Source: Pseudomonadota bacterium
GTDB lineage: Bacteria > Pseudomonadota > Gammaproteobacteria > Burkholderiales > Burkholderiaceae_C
Direction: 5' to 3'
Length of the DNA: 43,036 nucleotides
Assembly: GCA_021846025.1 (NCBI GenBank)
Contig: JAJZDV010000008.1
Location: 1 to 43,036, forward strand
How positions within the stretch are numbered: the first letter of the stretch is position 1; each line of letters begins with the position of its first letter. Positions 15,561-24,203 of this stretch are shown here, piece by piece. Both the position numbers and the translations under genes were made by a program. The notes beneath the pieces were generated by a model. That model made no database searches. It was given only the letters and a program-made list of their open reading frames with translations, and had not been told where the DNA came from.

Positions 15561-16034
15561 ATGATGAGTACCCCCGTTCAATGGTGGATCATCGCCGCCG
15601 TGCTGGTCGCGCTGGAACTCGCCAGCGGCAGTTTCTATCTGCTGATGCTGGCGGTTGGCGCCACGGCCGGGGCGCTGGCGGCGCATCTGGGCCTTGGCAC
15701 CGCCTGGCAATGGGTTGCCGCAGCGGTGGTCGGGGCCGGCTTGATCGCTGTGCTCTACACCCTGCGCAACAAAAGCGTCAAGACGGCGCCGCAGGCTAAC
15801 CGCGACATCAACCTCGACATCGGCTCCGTCGTGCAGGTCAGCGCCTGGGACGCCAACGGCGAGTCCCGCGTGCGCTACCGTGGCAGCGACTGGAGCGCGC
15901 GCTTTGGCGGCCGAGGCGAAGCACTGCCGGGCCAGTACCGCATTCATGCGATGGACGGTAACACCCTGGTTCTGGAGCCGCTGGCAACGGGCCATGACGC
16001 CACGCATGCACAATCGGGGGCGGATTCGGCCTGA
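15561..16034 (+). CDS. NfeD family membrane protein
   Basis: MMSTPVQWWIIAAVLVALELASGSFYLLMLAVGATAGALAAHLG... plus C-terminal OB-like domain (GSVVQVSAWDANGESRVRYRGSDWSARF); followed by a stomatin-like gene. Confidence 0.88.
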   Translation: MMSTPVQWWIIAAVLVALELASGSFYLLMLAVGATAGALAAHLGLGTAWQWVAAAVVGAGLIAVLYTLRNKSVKTAPQANRDINLDIGSVVQVSAWDANGESRVRYRGSDWSARFGGRGEALPGQYRIHAMDGNTLVLEPLATGHDATHAQSGADSA

Positions 16035-16112
16035 CGGCCGGATTGCGACCCCGACCTCAAGCGGTCGCCGGCCGACGGCCTGCGCCCTGTCTTTCACAAC
16101 TGGAGAGCTGCC

Positions 16113-17018
16113 ATGGAACTGGCCATCATCCTGGTGATCATCGCCGTCATCATCGTCTCGCGCGGCGTGAAGGTGGTGCCACAGCAGCATGCCTGGGTGG
16201 TGGAACGCCTGGGCAAGTACGACCGTACCCTGGCGCCGGGTCTGAGCTTCATCGTCCCCTTCATCGACCGCGTCGCCTACAAACACATGCAGAAAGAGGT
16301 GCCGCTGGACATCGCCAGCCAGATCTGCATCACCCGTGACAACACCCAGCTCACGGTCGACGGCATTCTGTATTTCCAGGTGACCGATCCCATGCGTGCC
16401 AGCTACGGCTCGTCCAACTACGTGCTGGCCATCTCGCAACTCGCGCAGACCACGCTGCGCTCGGTCATCGGCAAGCTCGAGCTCGACAAGACCTTCGAGG
16501 AACGCGATTTCATCAACCACAGCGTGGTGTCCGCCCTGGATGACGCGGCCATGAACTGGGGCGTGAAAGTGCTGCGGTACGAAATCAAGGACCTGACGCC
16601 ACCCGGCGAAATCCTCCATGCGATGCAGCGCCAGATCACCGCCGAACGGGAAAAGCGCGCCGTCATCGCCACCTCCGAAGGCGCGCGGCAGCAGCAGATC
16701 AATCAGGCCGAGGGCGAGCGCCAGGCCTTCATCGAACGCTCCGAAGGTGAACGCCAGGCCGCCATCAACCGCGCCCAGGGGGAAGCGGCCGCCATCGAAG
16801 CTGTGGCCACCGCCACCGCGCATGCGCTCGAGGTGGTGGCAGCCGCGATCGGCAAACCCGGTGGCATCGAGGCTGTGCAGCTCAAGGTGGCACAACAAGG
16901 TCTGGAGGCCTACGCCAACGTCGCCAAAGCCAGCACCACCCTCATCGTTCCCAACGACATGAGCCAGGCCGCCGGGCTCATTGCCTCAGCCATGACGGTG
17001 CTGAAGAAAACCCAGTGA
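16113..17018 (+). CDS. SPFH/band 7 (stomatin/paraslipin, QmcA-like) protein
   Basis: GVKVVPQQHAWVVERLGKYDRTLAPGLSFIVPFIDRVAYKHMQKEVPLDIASQICITRDNTQLTVDGILYFQVTDP, EREKRAVIATSEGARQQQINQAEGERQA. Confidence 0.96.
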   Translation: MELAIILVIIAVIIVSRGVKVVPQQHAWVVERLGKYDRTLAPGLSFIVPFIDRVAYKHMQKEVPLDIASQICITRDNTQLTVDGILYFQVTDPMRASYGSSNYVLAISQLAQTTLRSVIGKLELDKTFEERDFINHSVVSALDDAAMNWGVKVLRYEIKDLTPPGEILHAMQRQITAEREKRAVIATSEGARQQQINQAEGERQAFIERSEGERQAAINRAQGEAAAIEAVATATAHALEVVAAAIGKPGGIEAVQLKVAQQGLEAYANVAKASTTLIVPNDMSQAAGLIASAMTVLKKTQ

Positions 17019-17872
17019 GCAACACGGCACCATCCGTGAACGCGACGCACGCCCAGGCCACGAGCACCGGTTGCGGCCGCGGCGGCGCCCTTGTTGCGCT
17101 GATGGAGCCTGACCCGACGCGCAAAGTCTCCTGGGTGCTCGCCTTGCGTGATGCCTTGCATGCCGGGCGCTTGGCGTTGGACCCGTCTGCGGTCCTGCAG
17201 CCCCCGCCGGCCAGCGCCCTCCCCGGCCGACCGGCCCGTCCGGAGTTGATGCCTGCGCAGCAAATGCCCCGGCGCAACGCCAGCCACCTGCCGGGCCGCG
17301 CCACGCTGCTCCACGCCATCACCCACATCGAGTTCAATGCCATCAATCTCGCGCTGGATGCGGCCTGGCGTTTCGCCCATCTGCCGCAAGACTACTACCG
17401 CGACTGGCTGCTCGTGGCTGCCGAAGAAGCCGAACATTTCACCCTGCTGCGCGAGCACCTGCACAGCATCGGCCACGACTACGGCGACTTTCCGGCCCAC
17501 AACGGCCTGTGGGATATGGCGGAAAAAACCGCCTCCGATCTCCTCGCCCGCATGGCCCTGGTGCCCCGCACCCTGGAGGCGCGCGGCCTGGACGTGAACC
17601 CCGGCATCCGCGCCAAGATCGCTGCCGCTGGCGATCAGCGCGGCGCGGCGATTCTCGATCGCATCCTGGCCGACGAGATCGGCCATGTCGCGATCGGCAA
17701 CCGCTGGTACCGCTGGGCTTGCGAGCGTGCGAACCGAGACCCGATCACTGCGCATGACGAACTTGCCGCCCAGTTCAGTGCGCCGCGCATGAAACCGCCG
17801 TTCAACCGCGAGGCGCGTCTGGAAGCCGGTTTCACGCTTGAGGAACTCGACCGGCTTGAAGTCGACAGATAA
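17015..17872 (+). CDS. DUF455 family ferritin-like protein
   Basis: RATLLHAITHIEFNAINLALDAAWRFAHLPQDYYRDWLLVAAEEAEHFTLLREHL...RILADEIGHVAIGNRWY; E/ExxH metal-binding motifs of DUF455. Confidence 0.9.
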   Translation: MSNTAPSVNATHAQATSTGCGRGGALVALMEPDPTRKVSWVLALRDALHAGRLALDPSAVLQPPPASALPGRPARPELMPAQQMPRRNASHLPGRATLLHAITHIEFNAINLALDAAWRFAHLPQDYYRDWLLVAAEEAEHFTLLREHLHSIGHDYGDFPAHNGLWDMAEKTASDLLARMALVPRTLEARGLDVNPGIRAKIAAAGDQRGAAILDRILADEIGHVAIGNRWYRWACERANRDPITAHDELAAQFSAPRMKPPFNREARLEAGFTLEELDRLEVDR

Positions 17873-18066
17873 CCGCTGGCGCCGCTGTCAGCGTCTGCCG
17901 ATCGATCTCGGCGACCGCCGGGCGATCGGTCCCGGCCTCATGCCCAGTTGATGTCGGATCAGGTCAGCAAGCGTTGTCGATCCTGCGCAAGGCCTGTGGC
18001 CCACTCATCGCGTCGTTGCGCTGCCTCGGACTACGATGACGAGCCACGCTTCTTCAATCCGCTCCC

Positions 18067-18945
18067 ATGCGCCTGCGCCATACCCTTCTCGCCCTGCTCA
18101 CGGTCACGATCTGGGGCTTCAACTTCGTGGTGATCAAGATCGGACTGCAGGGCATGCCGCCGTTGTTTTTCACCACCCTGCGTTTCACCTTCGCCGCGCT
18201 GCCCTTGGTGTTCTTCGTTGCCCGCCCGACCGTGCCGTGGCAGTTGTTGGTCAGTTGGGGGTTGGCGCAGTTTGCGGTGCAGTTCGGCTTGTTGTTCGTC
18301 GGCATGAAGCTGGGCATGCCGGCGGGTTTGTCGTCGCTGGTGATTCAGTTGCAAGCGTTTTTCACCATCGGGCTGGCCTGGTGGCTGCTGGGCGAGCATG
18401 CGCGCTTCACGCAGTTGTTTGGCGCCGGCATTGCGTTGCTGGGCATGGGCGTGGTGGCCTGGCATCTGGACACGCCATCCACCTTCATCGGCCTGCTGCT
18501 GGTGGTGGGGGCGGCCTGCTCCTGGGCGGCGGCGAATGTGCTGACCAAGCGCATGCAGGTGGTGAACCCGATGTCGCTGGTGGTTTGGGGCAGTCTGGTT
18601 GCGGTGCCGCCGCTGTTGGTCATTTCCGCGCTGGTGGAAGGGCCGCAGGTGATGTGGGCTGCGCTGCTGGCGATGAACACCATGTCGTGGATCACGGTGT
18701 TGTTCCAGTCCTACCCGAACACCCTGTTCGGCTTCGGCATCTGGTCGATGTTGATGCGGCGGTACCCGGCCTCGCAGGTTGCTCCGTTTGCCTTGCTCGT
18801 TCCCGTGGCCGGCATGGTGTCGGGTTCGCTGGTGCTGCACGAAGGCATGCAGCCCTGGAAGCTCGTCGCCGGAGCGCTGGTGCTGGCAGGGCTGGCGCTG
18901 AACCAGTTTGCGGCGCGCTTGCGCGGCTGGATGCAGCGAGCCTGA
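18067..18945 (+). CDS. EamA/DMT family transporter
   Basis: 10-TM EamA pattern: MRLRHTLLALLTVTIWGFNFVVIKIGLQGMPPLFFTTLRFTFAALPLVFFV, second EamA repeat from about aa 150. Confidence 0.92.
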   Translation: MRLRHTLLALLTVTIWGFNFVVIKIGLQGMPPLFFTTLRFTFAALPLVFFVARPTVPWQLLVSWGLAQFAVQFGLLFVGMKLGMPAGLSSLVIQLQAFFTIGLAWWLLGEHARFTQLFGAGIALLGMGVVAWHLDTPSTFIGLLLVVGAACSWAAANVLTKRMQVVNPMSLVVWGSLVAVPPLLVISALVEGPQVMWAALLAMNTMSWITVLFQSYPNTLFGFGIWSMLMRRYPASQVAPFALLVPVAGMVSGSLVLHEGMQPWKLVAGALVLAGLALNQFAARLRGWMQRA

Positions 18946-19069
18946 GCTTGCAGCTGATCCCCACGGCCGGGGCGTGGCGTGAACGCGAGTCAAGGCGCCG
19001 GCACCGTTGCAGGCCTTGGCTGCTGTGCCCCATCCGGGTATCGGCGACGCGGAGTTTCGCGGTTCAGGG

Positions 19070-19666
19070 TCAATGCATGAAGTAGGTGCGCAGCCCGCCC
19101 AGCAACATATTGACAGCGATCGCGGTAAGGATCAGGCCCATGAGCTTTTCGCCGGCACGCATGACCGAATCGCCCACCCATTTCAGCAGGGTTTCGGCCA
19201 TCAGCAGCAAGCCACCGGTGATGGCGATGGCAGCGCTCAACGCGGCCACCCAGGTCCACATTTGTCCGGGTTGGCGCGAGGTCAGCAGCAGCACCGTGGC
19301 CAGCGCTGAAGGCCCCGCCAGCAAGGGTACGGCCAGCGGGAACACCATCGGCTCCTTGCCGTCGCTGCCGCCGAAGATTTCGGACGTGGTGGAAAAGATC
19401 ATCTTGATGGCGACCAACAGCAAAATCACGCCGCCGGCCACTTCCAGCGCCGGCTGGCTCAGGCCCATGATGCGCAGAAAGCCCTGCCCGCCCCACATGA
19501 AGGCCAGCAGCACCACATAGGCGATACCGATTTCGCGCAGCGCCACGGGCAGCCGGCGCTGCTTCGGCAACTGCCGCATGATGGCGATGAAAAACGGCAG
19601 ATTGCCGAAAGGATCGAGGATCAGCAACAGCAGGATCAAGGCCGATCCGAAGTCGTTATGCGCCAT
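19070..19666 (-). CDS. MarC family membrane protein
   Basis: MAHNDFGSALILLLLILDPFGNLPFFIAIMRQLPKQRR... 6 TM, typical MarC/UPF0056; start at 19666. Confidence 0.92.
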   Translation of the reverse strand: MAHNDFGSALILLLLILDPFGNLPFFIAIMRQLPKQRRLPVALREIGIAYVVLLAFMWGGQGFLRIMGLSQPALEVAGGVILLLVAIKMIFSTTSEIFGGSDGKEPMVFPLAVPLLAGPSALATVLLLTSRQPGQMWTWVAALSAAIAITGGLLLMAETLLKWVGDSVMRAGEKLMGLILTAIAVNMLLGGLRTYFMH

Positions 19667-19676
19667 GGATGAAGTC

Positions 19677-20738
19677 CTAGCCGCGGGGATGATGGTGTGC
19701 GTGCAGTTGCTTGAGCCGTTCACGCGCGACATGGGTGTAGATCTGCGTGGTGGAGATGTCGGCATGGCCGAGCAGCAATTGCACCACGCGCAGGTCGGCG
19801 CCGTGGTTGAGCAGATGGGTGGCGAAGGCATGGCGCAAGGTGTGGGGCGAAAGCGGTGCGTCGATGCCGGCGTGCAGCGCGTGACGCTTGAGCAGGGTCC
19901 AGAACATCTGCCGCGTCATGCCGCTGGCAGCGCGCTTGCCGGCGAGGCCACTGCGTCGGGTGATGAACAGAAAATCGCTGTTGCCCTGACCCAGCAAGGC
20001 GGGTCGAGCCTCGCGCGCATAACGTTCCAGCCAGAATGCAGCTTGCTCACCGAACGGCACCAGCCGGTCCTTGCCGCCCTTGCCGGCCACGATGCGCACC
20101 ACCGCATCGGCCAGGCTCAGGTGCACGGCCTTGAGCGCCACCAGTTCGCTCACCCGCAGACCACTGGCGTAGAGCAACTCCAGCATGGTGCGGTCGCGCA
20201 GGCCAAGCGGCGTGTTCGCATCCGGCGCCAGCAACAGGGCCTCGACCTGAGCTTCGCTCAAGGCCTTGGGGCGCCGAGCCTGTTCGCGCGCACGCTCGAG
20301 CTTGAGCGTGGGGTCGTCGTCGCGCAAGCGCTCGCGCAGCGTCCAGTGAAAATAGCGTCGCAAGGCCGCAAGGCGGCGGTTGGACGCCGTGGCCTTGCTG
20401 CCGGCGAAACGCGCGGCGAGATAGGCCAGGACGTCGGCCTCTGCGGCGGCGTGCAAGCCCGGTTTGTCGGCAAGAGCCAGCCAGCGCGCGAACAGGGTCA
20501 GATCGCTGCGGTAGGCCGCCAGGGTGTTGGTGGACAGGCCGTGTTCCAACCAGAGGGCGTCGCAAAAGCGCTGAATACTGTCGATACAGGCGGCGGGCGC
20601 TTGCGGCCAGTCCGGGTGCGCAGTCTGGCGGCCGCGGCGGCGCATGACCGTCGTGGCTTCGGCGGCGGCGCTGGACATCGGGCCCGTCGACCGTGCGGTG
20701 CCTGCGCTCGAGACTGCCGCGGCTCCGGCTTCAGTCAT
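19677..20738 (-). CDS. xerD: Site-specific tyrosine recombinase XerD
   Basis: SAM-like N-terminus [30 protein letters not shown]; catalytic [59 protein letters not shown] at 20738 overlaps the ogt stop; an alternative start is at 20645. Confidence 0.93.
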   Translation of the reverse strand: MTEAGAAAVSSAGTARSTGPMSSAAAEATTVMRRRGRQTAHPDWPQAPAACIDSIQRFCDALWLEHGLSTNTLAAYRSDLTLFARWLALADKPGLHAAAEADVLAYLAARFAGSKATASNRRLAALRRYFHWTLRERLRDDDPTLKLERAREQARRPKALSEAQVEALLLAPDANTPLGLRDRTMLELLYASGLRVSELVALKAVHLSLADAVVRIVAGKGGKDRLVPFGEQAAFWLERYAREARPALLGQGNSDFLFITRRSGLAGKRAASGMTRQMFWTLLKRHALHAGIDAPLSPHTLRHAFATHLLNHGADLRVVQLLLGHADISTTQIYTHVARERLKQLHAHHHPRG

Positions 20739-21336
20739 AAACCGCTCCACAAGGCTGGCTTTGCACCACCTCGCCGGTTGCCGCAGCCAGCGCATGCACG
20801 GCTTGTTCCGTACCGTTGGCTGGCAACCCCTCGTGCCGCAGCAGCCAGCGTTTGATGCGCAACAACTCACCAGCGGCATCGGTCGAATGGGCAAAGCCTC
20901 CCAAGCCCGCAGCGGCGACGATGCGGTGGCAGGGAATCACCGGCGCATAAGGATTGGCACCACAAGCCTGGCCCACGGCGCGCGCTGCAGTCTCGAGTTG
21001 CCGCGCAGCCTGGCCATAGGTGCGCGTGGTGCCGCAGGGAATCTCGCTCAGCAAGGCCCAGACGCGACGCTGGAAGGCGGTGCCGGCTGGGCTCAGTGGC
21101 AAGTCGAAACGATGGCCAGAATCGCGGCAGTAGGCTTGCAACTGCGCCTGCACCTCGCACGCCAGCGGGGTCAGCGCGGCCCTCGGTGGCGTCGCCGCCG
21201 GCAGGTATTCGAGGGCGAGCACTTCGGTCTCGGAGCAGCGCAGGCCGAGCTTGCCGAAAGGCAACGCGAGCACAGCGTCCCAACGGGGATGTGCTGGCTG
21301 GGCGACGCGTTGCGGCACGTGGTTTGAGGCTGGCAT
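20731..21336 (-). CDS. ogt: Methylated-DNA--protein-cysteine methyltransferase
   Basis: FQRRVWALLSEIPCGTTRTYGQAARQL...GANPYAPVIPCHRIVAAAGLGGFA; PCHRIV active site. Confidence 0.93.
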   Translation of the reverse strand: MPASNHVPQRVAQPAHPRWDAVLALPFGKLGLRCSETEVLALEYLPAATPPRAALTPLACEVQAQLQAYCRDSGHRFDLPLSPAGTAFQRRVWALLSEIPCGTTRTYGQAARQLETAARAVGQACGANPYAPVIPCHRIVAAAGLGGFAHSTDAAGELLRIKRWLLRHEGLPANGTEQAVHALAAATGEVVQSQPCGAVYD

Positions 21337-21440
21337 GGCTCGATGCTAGTCGCCTGGCGGACGCTTGGCTGCAGGTCCGGTCCATCAGCGCGAGCATTGC
21401 AGGACCGAGTCTTCGGAGACGGGGATGAAGCTTGCTCGGT

Positions 21441-22352
21441 ATGCTGCGCCTCATGTCGCACAACGCCCTGTTGCTGTTCCCGGACTTCGCGCTCATCGCA
21501 CTGGGCTTTGCCTTGTCGCAATGGACTTCGCTCAAGCGCGATGTCTGGAGCGGCATCGAGCGGCTTGTCTATTACGTGTTGTTTCCGGTGCTGCTGTTCT
21601 CCACCAGCAGCCGCGGTCACTACACCCTGGCTGGAGCGTCGTCGGTCCTGCTGGCCGGCATCGGCGCGCTGCTCTGCGGCATTGCCCTGGCTTACGCGGC
21701 GTTCTGGCTGCGGGCCGACAAGCGCCGCACCGCAAGCGGCGTGCAGTGCGCCTTCCGCTTCAACTCCTACATCGCGCTGGCCGTTGCCGATCGGCTGGGA
21801 GGGGCGCAGGCGGTGTCGCTCGTGGCCGTGCTCATCGCCTTCGGCGTGCCACTGTGCAATGCCGCGGCGGTGTGGCCGCTGGCCAGGCACGCGCAGCAGG
21901 GCTTGCTGCGCGAGTTGCTGCGCAATCCTCTGATCGTCGCCACGGCCGCCGGACTGGTGGCGCACAGTCTGGGGCTCAAACCGCCTGCGCTGGTGCTGCC
22001 GGTGCTCGATCGCATCGGCAACGCGTCCATTGCGATGGGGCTGATGACGGTGGGCGCTGGCTTGCAATGGCGCGGCATTCACCGCGATGGACGCCTCACG
22101 GCGTGGTTGATGGCCGTGCGCCATGCCTTCATTCCGCTCATTGCCTGGGCTCTGGCACTGTGGTTGCATCTGACACCGCTGCAAGCTACGGTGGTGGTGA
22201 TGTTCGCCGCCATGCCCACCGCGTCCAGCGCCTACGTGCTGGCGGCGCGCATGGGGGGCGACGGGCCGTATGTGGCAGGGCTGGTCAGCCTGTCCACCCT
22301 GCTCGGCGCGGCGTCACTGCCCGTGTTCCTGAGCCTGATGCAGCGAGTCTGA
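21441..22352 (+). CDS. AEC family transporter (auxin efflux carrier / malonate permease-like)
   Basis: LFPDFALIALGFALSQWTSLKRDVWSGIERLVYYVLFPVLLFSTSSR, FRFNSYIALAVADRLGG; about 10 TM in two halves. Confidence 0.9.
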   Translation: MLRLMSHNALLLFPDFALIALGFALSQWTSLKRDVWSGIERLVYYVLFPVLLFSTSSRGHYTLAGASSVLLAGIGALLCGIALAYAAFWLRADKRRTASGVQCAFRFNSYIALAVADRLGGAQAVSLVAVLIAFGVPLCNAAAVWPLARHAQQGLLRELLRNPLIVATAAGLVAHSLGLKPPALVLPVLDRIGNASIAMGLMTVGAGLQWRGIHRDGRLTAWLMAVRHAFIPLIAWALALWLHLTPLQATVVVMFAAMPTASSAYVLAARMGGDGPYVAGLVSLSTLLGAASLPVFLSLMQRV

Positions 22353-23531
22353 AAGATCGCTGCCGGTCGTTCCGGGAGCTCGAGTCAGGGCCCAGCGAAT
22401 GTGCTCTGCCACCAGCGGCGTTGCATCGACCAAGCCAACATGCAACGCGGTTTCGATGGCTTGCTGCAATGCATGCGCGGCAGGCAGGCCGCGGCGCGCG
22501 TTGCCCAGGGCGACGGCCAGATTGCGGCGGAACCGTTCGAAGCCGATGCGGCGCACGGCACTGCCCTCGGTGCGCTGCAAAAAATCCGTTTCGCTCCAGG
22601 CCCAGAGTTGCAGCAGGCCGGAGCTGTCGAGTGCATGGCGGGGCGCGAAATCCGGCAGCGACGAGGTCTGCGCGTACTTGTTCCAGGGGCAAACGAGCTG
22701 GCAGTCGTCGCAACCGTAGACGCGGTTGCCCATCAAGGGCCGTAAATCCTCGGGAATGGAGCCGGTCAACTCGATGGTGAGGTAGGCAATGCAGCGCCGC
22801 GCATCCAATGTGTAGGGCGCGACGATGGCGCGGGTGGGGCAGACGTCGATGCAGCGGCTGCAACTGCCGCAGTGCTCCTGCTGCGGTGCGTCCACCGGCA
22901 GCGGCAGGCCGATGAACAATTCGCCCAGAAAGAACATCGACCCGGCCTCGCGGTCGAGCAGCAGCGTGTGCTTGCCGCGCCAGCCAAGACCCGCGCGTGC
23001 CGCCAGCGCCACTTCCAGCACCGGAGCGGAGTCGGTGAACACGCGCACCACACCGGGATCGGTGCGGGACGCGATGCAGTCGGCCAATTTCTGCAGCCGG
23101 GAGCGCAACACCTTGTGATAGTCGCGGCCTCGGGCGTAGACCGAAACCACGGCGGCTTGCGGATCGGCAAGACGCGCCCACTCGGCCTCGCGCCAGTCGA
23201 CAGCGGCGGTGGCTGCTTCAAGGGGCGCCGTGGTGGGCGGCTCGGTCGCCAACGAAGAAGATGCATGGGCGGGCAGGTAGTCCATGCGCACCGTGATGAC
23301 GCGCAGCGTGCCGGGCACCAGTTCGGCGGGGCGCGCGCGCTTGCTGCCGTGGCGCGCCATGTAGCCCATTTCGCCCTGGAAGCCGGCGTCCAGCCAACGC
23401 TGCAACCCGGCTTCGGCGGCGCCGAGGTGCACGTCGCTGATGGCGATTTGCGAGAATCCGAGTCGCTTCGCCTCGGTCCGGATGTCCGCGACCAAGGCTG
23501 CCAACGCCGTTTCATCGGGCGCTGAATTCAT
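22314..23531 (-). CDS. queG: Epoxyqueuosine reductase
   Basis: GFQGEMGYMARHGSKRARPAELVPGTLRVITVRMDYL, two [4Fe-4S] motifs CGSCSRCIDVCPTRAI and CDDCQLVCPWN, WRGKHTLLLDREAGSMFFLGELF. Confidence 0.96.
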   Translation of the reverse strand: MNSAPDETALAALVADIRTEAKRLGFSQIAISDVHLGAAEAGLQRWLDAGFQGEMGYMARHGSKRARPAELVPGTLRVITVRMDYLPAHASSSLATEPPTTAPLEAATAAVDWREAEWARLADPQAAVVSVYARGRDYHKVLRSRLQKLADCIASRTDPGVVRVFTDSAPVLEVALAARAGLGWRGKHTLLLDREAGSMFFLGELFIGLPLPVDAPQQEHCGSCSRCIDVCPTRAIVAPYTLDARRCIAYLTIELTGSIPEDLRPLMGNRVYGCDDCQLVCPWNKYAQTSSLPDFAPRHALDSSGLLQLWAWSETDFLQRTEGSAVRRIGFERFRRNLAVALGNARRGLPAAHALQQAIETALHVGLVDATPLVAEHIRWALTRAPGTTGSDLSDSLHQAQEHGQ

Positions 23532-23630
23532 GCCCACCTGGTCCTTGCGGTCGTCCATGGCGTCATGCTAAATCCCCGAGCAGTGCCTGCGCGCTCACGC
23601 CTCGATCGCTCGCCAGCCCCATACACCCCC

Positions 23631-24155
23631 ATGCCCCAATCGTTGTTGAGCCTGACTTGCCCCGATGAGGCTGCCACGGTGTCGCTGGGAGCCGCCCTGG
23701 CGCGCGCGCTGCTGCAACACAGCCTTCCCGGTGCCCTGTTCACCCTGCGCGGCGATCTTGGTGCTGGCAAAACCACCCTGGTCCGTGCCGTGTTGCGTGG
23801 TTTGAAGGTCACAGGCCGGATCAAAAGTCCCAGCTATGCGTTGGTTGAGCCCTATGCAATCGACCGAAAATCCCTAAAATTAAAGGGAACTCTGCAGACG
23901 TCCGCCTATCATATTGATCTCTATCGGTTTTCATCGCCTGACGAGTGGGATGATGCCGGCTTGCGAGAAATTCTCGACGGGCAAAGTCTGTGCCTGGTCG
24001 AGTGGCCCGAGCACGCGCCGGCCTTGCTTCCCCGGGCCGATGTGGAACTTGCGTTCCAGCCGGCCGCCGAAGGGCGGACGATTGTCTTGCAGAGTGGCAG
24101 CGCATTAGGGGCTGCCTTGCTTCAACATCTGGCGTCTGCGCAAGCAGGCGCCTGA
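23631..24155 (+). CDS. tsaE: tRNA threonylcarbamoyladenosine biosynthesis ATPase TsaE
   Basis: Walker A RGDLGAGKTTLVRAVLRGL, IKSPSYALVEPY, YHIDLYRF, LCLVEWPEHAPALLP. Confidence 0.95.
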   Translation: MPQSLLSLTCPDEAATVSLGAALARALLQHSLPGALFTLRGDLGAGKTTLVRAVLRGLKVTGRIKSPSYALVEPYAIDRKSLKLKGTLQTSAYHIDLYRFSSPDEWDDAGLREILDGQSLCLVEWPEHAPALLPRADVELAFQPAAEGRTIVLQSGSALGAALLQHLASAQAGA

Positions 24156-24203
24156 CCATGCACCGGGACACGGCCTGGTGCGCCACGCCAGGGAGTGCCC
24201 GCC

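Noticed and set aside
15540-16898. 452-aa - strand ORF opposite nfeD and the stomatin gene
   Set aside because: Shadow ORF of two well-supported genes; no family resemblance.
19677-20738. XerD as a mobile-element integrase
   Set aside because: Sequence and neighbourhood (ogt-xerD-marC, overlapping starts/stops) fit chromosomal housekeeping XerD, with no attachment-site-like repeats seen.
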